Origin: Granulosicoccaceae bacterium
Lineage (GTDB): Bacteria > Pseudomonadota > Gammaproteobacteria > Granulosicoccales > Granulosicoccaceae
Direction: 5' to 3'
NCBI GenBank assembly: GCA_023301405.1
Contig: JALZUX010000126.1
Span: 1-5,618, forward strand
DNA length: 5,618 nucleotides
The notes below the pieces were generated by a model. The model ran no database searches, was not told the DNA's origin, and saw only the letters and a list, made by a program, of their open reading frames with translations. The position numbers were made by a program, and so were the translations under genes. Positions 1 to 4,862 of this stretch are shown piece after piece. Numbering within the stretch: the stretch's first letter is position 1; each line of letters opens with the position of its first letter.

Positions 1-34
1 CCCAACCGGCAGGCTGGATCACGATATTAGTCAT
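1..34 (-). CDS. Probable RidA-family (YjgF/YER057c/UK114) protein, N-terminal 11 residues only
   Basis: Only the first 11 codons lie in the window: MTNIVIQPAGW, running off the left edge. The ATG (34-32) overlaps the thioesterase stop codon by one base (TAATG), a classic translationally coupled arrangement, so the gene belongs to the same minus-strand operon. A short start of the form 'x-I-Q-P-x-G-W' is what I associate with RidA-family proteins found in aerobic aryl-CoA (2-aminobenzoyl-CoA type) clusters. RidA proteins hydrolyse reactive enamine/imine intermediates, which would fit an amino-aromatic pathway. The family call rests on 11 residues plus context and is tentative; the existence of a gene start here is better supported than its identity. 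Confidence 0.5.
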   Translation of the reverse strand, partial: MTNIVIQPAGW

Positions 35-438
35 TAGGGGTCGCCGTTCATTTGATGTTGTATGCCTTCACGTACTGAGTCTGGCCACGCTGTTGATTTG
101 CCGTTGTCATCAACGTAAACCAACACTGAAGTTGCTGAAAAGCGAAGCTCACTTTCACAGTAAGTCTCAAAACGTAAACCGACACTGGAACGACCAAGCG
201 CAGTTATAGTCAGGCCAACAGTAAGTACATCGCCAATACGGCTTGGCGCTGAAAACGTTGCGCTAATTTGAGCCGTGGGCACGCCATTATTTTTTATGAC
301 CTCGCTGAACGGGTAATTCAACTCACGCTCAAAAAAATCTTCAACAACGTCATTCAACAATTCAAAGTACCGCGGATAAAATACAATGCCCGCTGGATCA
401 CAATGCTTGAAAAGAACTTTCTGGGTAAACGAAAACAT
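34..438 (-). CDS. 4-hydroxybenzoyl-CoA thioesterase family (hotdog fold) acyl-CoA thioesterase
   Basis: A 134-residue single hotdog-domain protein, the usual length for the family, predicted to be cytoplasmic. It hydrolyses an acyl- or aryl-CoA thioester to free acid and CoA. Near the N terminus (residues 12-25) is the signature HCDPAGIVFYPRYF; Asp14 matches the catalytic Asp of the Pseudomonas 4-hydroxybenzoyl-CoA thioesterase, where the motif reads CDPAGIVWYP. The following helix (about 24-38) and the beta strands from 'GVPTAQISATF' to 'VLVYVD' complete the fold. The ATG is 3 nt after the stop of the ligase remnant and in the same frame (TAA-TTT-ATG), with no strong Shine-Dalgarno, so it was probably translated by coupling to the ligase. 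Downstream it overlaps the RidA-like start by one base. In aryl-CoA operons this enzyme is thought to act as a release valve for stalled CoA esters. The substrate cannot be read from the sequence. The family is certain, and the gene looks intact although its partners are decayed. Confidence 0.93.
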   Translation of the reverse strand: MFSFTQKVLFKHCDPAGIVFYPRYFELLNDVVEDFFERELNYPFSEVIKNNGVPTAQISATFSAPSRIGDVLTVGLTITALGRSSVGLRFETYCESELRFSATSVLVYVDDNGKSTAWPDSVREGIQHQMNGDP

Positions 439-441
439 AAA

Positions 442-597
442 TTACCACTTCAATAAATAGCGCTGAATGTTACCCGTTGCTGTTTTCGCTAAGTCATTAA
501 GGAAAACAATTGATCCGGGGTATTTGTAAGGGGCGATAAATGCGGTTTTTAAGTGCCATGCCAGGTCACTTAAACGGTGCAAACATGGGTGCCCTGA
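442..597 (-). pseudogene. C-terminal remnant of a benzoate-CoA ligase family (AMP-forming) synthetase
   Basis: The minus-strand frame ending in TAA at 444-442 reads, in pieces, SDLAWHLKTAF, IAPYKYPGSIVFLN, DLAKTATGNIQRYLLKW. This is the conserved C-terminal subdomain of aryl-CoA ligases: the 'APYKYPR' block, then the 'LPKTATGKIQR' block, which carries the catalytic Lys of the adenylate-forming superfamily. Here the Lys position reads Asn (TATGN instead of TATGK), which would itself cripple adenylation. An in-frame TGA at 600-598 cuts the frame only about 50 codons before the end, and no start codon or N-terminal domain (about 450 residues) is present, so this is a broken gene. It ends 3 nt before the thioesterase ATG, the normal ligase-thioesterase order of such operons. 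The likely ancestral substrate was benzoate, 2-aminobenzoate or a similar aryl acid, inferred from the neighbouring monooxygenase scrap. Confidence 0.82.
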
Positions 598-736
598 TCA
601 CACTACCGCGGCCAACACCGGCCTGCTCTTGTAAACCACTGCTCTGCTGATTCAAGCCATTTGGCATCAGGTAAGTGCAAGTTAATGAAATGGCGAAATA
701 CAGTCCTGCAGGACCGCCTAAACAAGCAATCCGCAT
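566..736 (-). pseudogene. N-terminal remnant of a FAD monooxygenase (anthraniloyl-CoA / salicylyl-CoA 5-hydroxylase type) in a chimeric 56-codon frame
   Basis: An ATG at 736-734 opens MRIACLGGPAGLYFAIS, which closely resembles the start of bifunctional anthraniloyl-CoA monooxygenase/salicylyl-CoA 5-hydroxylase proteins (MxIxCIGGGPAGLYFAI). It holds the beta1-turn-alphaA FAD-binding fingerprint, except that one Gly of GGGPAG appears to be missing. After residue 17 the match stops: the rest (TCTYLMPNGLNQQSS onward, to TGA at 568-566) is not the expected continuation, and the frame overlaps the ligase remnant. The full-length protein is about 770 residues, so almost all of it is gone. The ATG lies 36 nt after the stop of the upstream fragment, and a weak GGA lies about 10 nt upstream. 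I infer a deletion joining the 5' end of this gene to unrelated sequence around position 685-690. The stub is probably non-functional. Confidence 0.62.
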
Positions 737-772
737 TAGGGTTTATTCCGCTGGGGTGAGACCAACCTCAGT

Positions 773-889
773 CTAGTATTCACTGACATCCATTACAAAC
801 TTAAATAGTTTACCCATAAGATAATGATAGCCACCATGCCATAAGCCCTTCGGGAAGTGGTAAAACGCTATTTGCCGCTGACAGAAAAC
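773..889 (-). pseudogene. C-terminal fragment of an unrecognised protein (38 codons)
   Basis: Between an in-frame TAG (892-890) and a terminating TAG (775-773) the minus strand encodes 38 residues, including AFYHFPKGLWHGGYHYLMG and then KLFKFVMDVSEY. The composition is protein-like: rich in Tyr, His, Phe and Gly and with no rare-codon noise. The stop sits 36 nt before the monooxygenase-type ATG, normal spacing for consecutive operon genes. No ATG, GTG or TTG start with a ribosome-binding site lies in the open stretch before the conserved-looking part. I do not recognise the family. I read it as the 3' end of a further gene of the former operon, truncated by the same decay, but an ordinary chance frame cannot be excluded. 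Confidence 0.35.
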
Positions 890-912
890 CTAGTAAGCAA
901 TTGATAATTATA

Positions 913-940
913 ATTTTATATCAGTTGGATACCCAATCAA
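913..940 (-). promoter_or_regulatory. Candidate sigma-70 promoter reading into the remnant operon
   Basis: On the minus strand TTGATT (940-935, 4/6 to TTGACA) is followed after 16 nt by TAAAAT (918-913, 5/6 to TATAAT) in an AT-rich block. It points toward the aromatic-CoA remnants and the intact thioesterase. AT-rich DNA produces such matches readily, so this is only a candidate. Confidence 0.3.
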
Positions 941-952
941 CACAATAACACT

Positions 953-976
953 CCCACCCCACCCCGTTCAGGACCC
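953..976 (-). other. Potential G-quadruplex motif (minus strand)
   Basis: On the minus strand four G-runs occur in order: GGG (976-974), GGGG (965-962), GGGG (960-957) and GGG (955-953), with loops of 8, 1 and 1 nt. The last three runs are very tightly spaced; the 8-nt first loop is slightly longer than the usual G3+N1-7 rule. It lies between the oxidase start region and the candidate minus-strand promoter. No function can be assigned from sequence. Confidence 0.3.
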
Positions 977-1058
977 GGTCAAAGTGGCGTTCGGCCGACT
1001 GACACAAAGGGTCACTCTCTAAGGTCGTCTCTGGGCTGTGCGAACCTGTAACCCCCTC

Positions 1059-1080
1059 GCAAGAAACAATTATTTTCTGC
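1059..1080. promoter_or_regulatory. Imperfect dyad upstream of the oxidase gene
   Basis: The 22 nt from GCAAGAAA to TTTTCTGC form an imperfect palindrome with 8 of 11 Watson-Crick pairs plus one wobble, centred 70 nt before the oxidase ATG. It could be an operator for a dimeric regulator, but its AT content makes this weak evidence. Confidence 0.2.
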
Positions 1081-1138
1081 CGTCCAATAAAAAACGGTCG
1101 CTAACTACGGAGACCATCTTGCGATCCCTGACTCTCAC

Positions 1139-3319
1139 ATGAAATCATCCACCAAGCTTTTGTATTTTATAGGCCCATTGAGCGCCACGGTACTACTGAC
1201 AAGCACTACAGCAGTACTTGCCGATGGCGATGATCATCACCATCGCAGCACCAAGAAAGTAGATCAGACAACCACCCAGTGGTTGGCCGAAAAAAACCCG
1301 ATAATCTGGCCTTACCAATCTAAAACAGTCATGGCGGCTGAAGAAACACTTGGTCAACCGGCACTGTTTGGGCAATGGTCTGATGTTGTTAGCTGGCCAG
1401 TGGTTGCGGTACACGCCAACCTGCTGCCCAATGGGAAGGTATTAGCGTGGGATGCAACGCCCGACGACTTTGACGATGACCCCCACACCACAGAAAACTT
1501 CACTACACGGGTAACCCTGTGGGATCCAATAGACGGAACGCACGTCGCGACCAATAACAACACCAATGCAGACTTATTCTGCGCCGGGTCTGCGCACCTG
1601 TGGGACGGTCGAATACTATTTGCCGGTGGCGACAGCGGTGTAGACAGACTTAACGGACCGTTGCCTAACACCAGCATCTACGACTATGTGACCAACACCT
1701 GGCGACAAACAGCAGACATGGCAGCGCCACGCTGGTATTCCTCTGTGGCAGCACTTGCGAATGGTGAAATGCTAACGCTAGGCGGCACTTACGAACCAAC
1801 GCCACTGGCCGAGGTATTCCAGTTTAACGAAACATGGCGTCCACTGGATATTGTGGCACTTCCCTATGCGTCAGTTGACCACCAGTGGCTGCAAGCGATT
1901 CCACAAGGCGGCGTAATGTCGTTCGGACCGCAGAATACGTTATTCACCGTCGATACAGAGGATTCTGGATCTTTAACAGCCGGACCCGACCGCGACCAAC
2001 TCATACAACGTCACTACGGCAGTTATGCAATGTATGACATCGGTAAGGTATTGGTTGCCGGAGGCAGCGATAACGTAACGCCTGCTCCGTCTTACACGTC
2101 ATCAGTCGTTATCGACACCGAAACCATGCAGTCAACCGACACCGGCTCGATGAGCATAGGCCGCAACCAGCACGACCTCACGATACTTGCGGACGGAACA
2201 GTGCTGGCCATTGGCGGCAATTTCGAAGGCGCGAATTTAGTCAGCCCTAACGGAGGCGTATACAGCCCTGAACTATGGGATCCAAGCACCGGCCAATGGC
2301 GCTTCATGAACGACATGCAGGTAAGCCGACAATATCACTCTATTGCGCTGCTGTTACCCGATGGTCGAGTGCTATCGGCGGGCGGTGGATATTGCGGTGA
2401 TTGCACCGAAATTGGTTACGAAGAACAGAACGCAGAAATTTTTTCTCCACCGTATCTTTTTTCAGAAGGCGACACACTGGCGATCCGCCCGCAAATCAAC
2501 GGTGGCCAGTCGTTTATAGACTATAAATCCCGCTATACCTTTCTATCAGACCAGGCAGCGGCTATCGCAAAAGTTCACCTGATAAAATTAGGTGCTACCA
2601 CCCACTCGCAAAATCAAGATCAACGCCTTGTGCCCCTGGAATTTCATACACAGGGTAATGCGGTTTTTGTCAATGCTCCGGATAATCGAAACATTGCACC
2701 ACCCGGCCACTATCTGCTGTTTTTTGTTAACGATAAGGGCGTACCTTCTATTGGTAAAATGATCAAGGTCGGCCAACCACTTATTGAATCCGGCACTATG
2801 GTATCCAATTCAGTGCGCAGTGGAGAAACAGAAACCTATCTCATCGAATCAACAGCTCAAGACGCTGCCCTACAAGTACAACTTGCCAGTGTCACACCAG
2901 GCACCAAACTCACTGTGACCGGCAATGCCAGTAATGGCGCTGTCACGGCGACTTGCAGCAACAGTGCTGTTGGCCAATCCGTTGAATGCCGGCTATCCAA
3001 TCAAGTAGCAACAAGCTGGTCACTTGAAGTTCAAGCGGTATCCACAACCCCTTATGATTTAGTAGCCACACTAAGCACCGTAGCAGACCCGGGTGCAGAA
3101 CAGCCTGTAGTGCCAGCTCAAACACCAGAGCCCGTGCCAGTACCTGCGATCCCCGGTGCACCTGACTTTTCTGTTGAACCACCCGATACAAAGCAGACTG
3201 TCCCTGGCGCTGGAGCAATAACTATTAGCCCTCTCGGATTACTGATGTTATTGCTCGGTTTTTTTACAACTCGCTTAACCCGTGATCACGATCGACAAGC
3301 TATTAACAAAAACGGGTAA
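1139..3319 (+). CDS. Secreted copper radical oxidase, galactose oxidase / glyoxal oxidase-like (AA5-type), with C-terminal membrane tail
   Basis: A 726-residue exported protein likely to oxidise an alcohol or aldehyde with O2, releasing H2O2, through a Cys-Tyr radical copper centre. Residues 1-28 are a signal peptide (cleavage expected after AVLA), followed by an Asp/His-rich stretch DGDDHHHR (29-36). Residues ~75-440 form a kelch-type beta-propeller with repeated 'DGRxLxxGG' blocks (e.g. 156-164, 352-360, 408-416). Residues ~445-545 are the galactose-oxidase-like early-set domain (DUF1929 type). All active-site residues of Fusarium galactose oxidase have counterparts: Cys228 is Cys148 (DLFCAG), Tyr272 is Tyr200 (RWYSS), Tyr495/His496 are Tyr399/His400 (RQYHS), and His581 is His489 (TTHSQNQDQR). 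The CGDC disulfide motif is kept (419-422). The stacking Trp290 position appears to be Tyr218 (GGTY versus GGSW). Then come an extra beta-rich domain (~548-648, with Cys606 and Cys617), a Pro-rich linker (~650-690), a hydrophobic segment (~694-710) and basic residues. ATG 1139 is the first start after an in-frame TAA (1088-1090) and gives a proper signal peptide, although no Shine-Dalgarno is close. The gene stands alone. The substrate is unknown. Confidence 0.9.
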   Translation: MKSSTKLLYFIGPLSATVLLTSTTAVLADGDDHHHRSTKKVDQTTTQWLAEKNPIIWPYQSKTVMAAEETLGQPALFGQWSDVVSWPVVAVHANLLPNGKVLAWDATPDDFDDDPHTTENFTTRVTLWDPIDGTHVATNNNTNADLFCAGSAHLWDGRILFAGGDSGVDRLNGPLPNTSIYDYVTNTWRQTADMAAPRWYSSVAALANGEMLTLGGTYEPTPLAEVFQFNETWRPLDIVALPYASVDHQWLQAIPQGGVMSFGPQNTLFTVDTEDSGSLTAGPDRDQLIQRHYGSYAMYDIGKVLVAGGSDNVTPAPSYTSSVVIDTETMQSTDTGSMSIGRNQHDLTILADGTVLAIGGNFEGANLVSPNGGVYSPELWDPSTGQWRFMNDMQVSRQYHSIALLLPDGRVLSAGGGYCGDCTEIGYEEQNAEIFSPPYLFSEGDTLAIRPQINGGQSFIDYKSRYTFLSDQAAAIAKVHLIKLGATTHSQNQDQRLVPLEFHTQGNAVFVNAPDNRNIAPPGHYLLFFVNDKGVPSIGKMIKVGQPLIESGTMVSNSVRSGETETYLIESTAQDAALQVQLASVTPGTKLTVTGNASNGAVTATCSNSAVGQSVECRLSNQVATSWSLEVQAVSTTPYDLVATLSTVADPGAEQPVVPAQTPEPVPVPAIPGAPDFSVEPPDTKQTVPGAGAITISPLGLLMLLLGFFTTRLTRDHDRQAINKNG

Positions 3320-3331
3320 AGCTTCACGGCG

Positions 3332-3388
3332 ACTATTCAGGGCACACCTATCGACCCTACGGCAGGCGACAGGTGTGCTCTGAATGGT
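3332..3388. terminator. Long hairpin between convergent genes, probable bidirectional terminator
   Basis: Arms 3332-3349 and 3371-3388 pair over 18 bp with two G-U wobbles; the core is ATTCAGGGCACACCT against AGGTGTGCTCTGAAT. The loop is 21 nt and itself contains CCT/AGG. The hairpin lies 12 nt after the oxidase stop and 4 nt after the stop of the convergent EAL-HDOD gene. Neither side has a U-tract, so it may act as an RNA 3'-end stabiliser or an attenuating structure rather than a textbook intrinsic terminator. The inverted repeat is certain; its role is inferred from its position. Confidence 0.65.
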
Positions 3389-3392
3389 GACA

Positions 3393-4610
3393 TTATGCTT
3401 TCATCATCTGAGAGGTTTGTTCGGCCCAGCCAATCGCCTCGATATAGGCATCGTTCATCGCTTCGGTAATCACTAACTCACTGCCTATTATCTTGTTTTT
3501 ATTTTCGATAAATTGTATCGCATCAAGAAGCTCGCTTGCTCTTCCATGCCGGTACTGAAGAATAAGCCTCAGTTGGGGAGTTGCCGATATACTGTCCAGC
3601 ACCTGCTCTATGTCGACATCCATCATTACATCAACTAATGACAACAGCCCCGCCGTAAAGCAGGCATTCTCATCTTCAAGGCCTTCATGCCGAGCAGTCA
3701 ATTGGCAAAAGCGCCCGCGAACCAACGCCATATTTACTAATTCCATCGGCTTGTCGTTGAGGTCAGCGACCAGCAACATGACTACCCACTGTCGAATAGT
3801 TTCCCTGCCCAACAACACAGCAGCTTGCTTGATTGAAGTAACCTTAGACACCAATCCGGTCAGTGGCGAGTTTACATATCTTAGCGCGCGAAGCCCCAAA
3901 GAGACTTCACGACTCATTATATCAGCGATTTGCTCGGGGGTGATCGACTCACTATTTAACTCAGCCAACAGATGCAACAGTATGCCTTTGTTGGCTGGTA
4001 TTTTGCTGCCACTAATTACCTCGGGCTTAGCAAAGTAGTAGCCTTGAAAGTAATCAAAACCTGCATCGCGCAGAGCGCTAAACTCTGCTGCCGTCTCTAC
4101 ACGCTCGGCCAGTAGTTTGGGTTGATTACCAGTGCGTTTCGCTGCAATCTGGCACAACTTATCCATCGAATATTGAGTGATGTCATATTTCACAATCGCT
4201 GCAAAGGGAAGCAGAGACGCCATTTGCTCAGTAGGGCTGTAATCATCCAGAGCAATGGTAAAGTTTGCCTCCTGCAGCGCTGCAACCCCCTTGAACACAG
4301 CCTCATTTAGCACTACGGTTTCCAATACCTCTAACACCACCCGCTCCCTGGGCAGGAACTCAAGCAGTGCTGGTTGCTCAAGAAATCGATTAGTCAGGTT
4401 TACAAAGGCAAGCTTGTCTCCAACAATACTGGTAAGACCCTTCTCCTCAACAGCATTAATCAGCACCTGAGAGGTTGCTGAATCGCCACCCACGGCAGAG
4501 TCAAAGGCGTTGATGCCGCTTGAACGGTACAATAGCTCATAGGCTACTGTTTCCCCACCGGAATCCAGTATCGGTTGCCGCCCTATAAAATACTTCTGCA
4601 TACCTTGCAT
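3393..4610 (-). CDS. EAL-HDOD domain protein, probable c-di-GMP signalling protein (YuxH-like)
   Basis: A 405-residue cytoplasmic protein with the usual architecture of the EAL-HDOD (YuxH) family: a short N-terminal EAL domain (about 5-200, opening FIGRQPILD) and an HDOD domain (about 210-400, with the block IMSREVSLGLRALRYVNSP). The EAL motif reads Y-E25-L-L. The residues that bind metal or substrate in active phosphodiesterases are mostly present: E25, N71, E94, D122-D123, K141, E169 and Q189 (FQGYYFAKP). However, loop 6 reads DDYSPTE in place of DDFGTGYSS, so activity is uncertain; some family members hydrolyse c-di-GMP and others only bind partners. HDOD domains act as output or scaffold modules in bacterial signalling, often in motility or biofilm control. 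Two starts compete: ATG 4610 and ATG 4601 (three codons in). AGGG lies too close to the first but 10 nt before the second, so the second (402 residues) is at least as likely. The gene is monocistronic by context and converges on the oxidase gene. Confidence 0.92.
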   Translation of the reverse strand: MQGMQKYFIGRQPILDSGGETVAYELLYRSSGINAFDSAVGGDSATSQVLINAVEEKGLTSIVGDKLAFVNLTNRFLEQPALLEFLPRERVVLEVLETVVLNEAVFKGVAALQEANFTIALDDYSPTEQMASLLPFAAIVKYDITQYSMDKLCQIAAKRTGNQPKLLAERVETAAEFSALRDAGFDYFQGYYFAKPEVISGSKIPANKGILLHLLAELNSESITPEQIADIMSREVSLGLRALRYVNSPLTGLVSKVTSIKQAAVLLGRETIRQWVVMLLVADLNDKPMELVNMALVRGRFCQLTARHEGLEDENACFTAGLLSLVDVMMDVDIEQVLDSISATPQLRLILQYRHGRASELLDAIQFIENKNKIIGSELVITEAMNDAYIEAIGWAEQTSQMMKA

Positions 4611-4675
4611 GCCCTATTGGGTGAATATCCGTATTAACACCAGGAACAATAATAGCTTCCCACTGCACTACTGTA

Positions 4676-4702
4676 TCTTCGGCGAATAGTAGAATTTTCT
4701 TA
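4676..4702 (-). promoter_or_regulatory. Candidate sigma-28 (FliA)-type promoter of the EAL-HDOD gene
   Basis: On the minus strand TAAG (4702-4699) is followed after exactly 15 nt by GCCGAAGA (4683-4676). The FliA consensus is TAAA-N15-GCCGATAA, so this matches 3/4 and 6/8 with correct spacing. Transcription would begin around 4670, giving an untranslated leader of about 60 nt before ATG 4610/4601. Flagellar-sigma control of a c-di-GMP-type protein would make biological sense, but the match is imperfect. Confidence 0.35.
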
Positions 4703-4735
4703 GTCGGGATATCGCCCTACTTATGCACACTGTAT

Positions 4736-4754
4736 TTGACATGTCATCAATTGA
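4736..4754. promoter_or_regulatory. Two adjacent perfect palindromes, possible operator
   Basis: TGACATGTCA (4737-4746) is a perfect 10-bp palindrome, immediately followed by TCAATTGA (4747-4754), a perfect 8-bp palindrome. They lie 127-144 nt upstream of the EAL-HDOD start, next to the terminator T-tract. On the minus strand TTGATG (4750-4745) followed after 17 nt by TGCATA (4727-4722) could also serve as a weak sigma-70 promoter overlapping the palindrome. Confidence 0.3.
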
Positions 4755-4779
4755 AAAAAGCGGTCATAGACAACACCGC
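4754..4779 (-). terminator. Intrinsic terminator candidate after the sterol-desaturase-family gene
   Basis: On the minus strand GCGGT (4779-4775) and ACCGC (4764-4760) form a 5-bp GC-rich stem with a 10-nt loop, followed directly by six Ts (4759-4754). It lies about 84 nt after the desaturase stop. The stem is short, so termination may be partial. Confidence 0.45.
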
Positions 4780-4862
4780 CATGTTGCAACAAACTTGCTC
4801 TGAAAAATTACTTTAGGCGTTACACACCCTGCGCCCCACACGCTGTGTCTCTCACTAATAAT

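Larger units (their letters stand above)
776..1138. other. Intergenic region upstream of the copper radical oxidase
   Basis: Apart from the 38-codon fragment at its left end, this stretch shows no coding sequence on either strand; frames on both strands are interrupted by stops. It separates the minus-strand operon remnant from the plus-strand oxidase gene. It contains an AT-rich tract (901-920) with a candidate minus-strand promoter, a cluster of C-runs (G-runs on the minus strand) at 953-976, and an imperfect dyad at 1059-1080. I could not find a convincing plus-strand sigma-70 promoter for the oxidase. GGAG at 1109-1112 is too far (26 nt) from ATG 1139 to act as its ribosome-binding site. 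Confidence 0.6.

Noticed and set aside
268..456. Plus-strand open frame of 62 codons
   Set aside because: It lies antisense to the well-supported thioesterase gene, has no recognisable domain and is a shadow of that gene.
1030..1060. Minus-strand GGTTCGCAC sequence resembling a tRNA T-arm
   Set aside because: The flanking bases do not pair as a T-stem and no acceptor, D or anticodon arm can be built around it.
2943..3218. Minus-strand open frame of 91 codons within the oxidase gene
   Set aside because: It is antisense to the linker and C-terminal domain of the oxidase, Leu/Gln-rich with no known fold, and is explained by codon structure of the opposite strand. The same applies to the other antisense frames in 1193-2776.
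3610..4470. Three plus-strand open frames opposite the EAL-HDOD gene
   Set aside because: All are antisense to a gene with clear domain evidence, Ser/Thr/Asn-rich and without ribosome-binding sites or motifs.
4736..4741. Perfect TTGACA box on the plus strand
   Set aside because: No -10 element lies 16-18 nt downstream on the plus strand, and there is no plus-strand gene to the right. The match is part of the TGACATGTCA palindrome.
4816..4835. GGCG/CGCC short hairpin after the desaturase stop
   Set aside because: The stem is only 4-5 bp with a 12-nt loop and the T-run is displaced by several bases. The hairpin at 4760-4779 with an immediate T-tract is the better terminator candidate.
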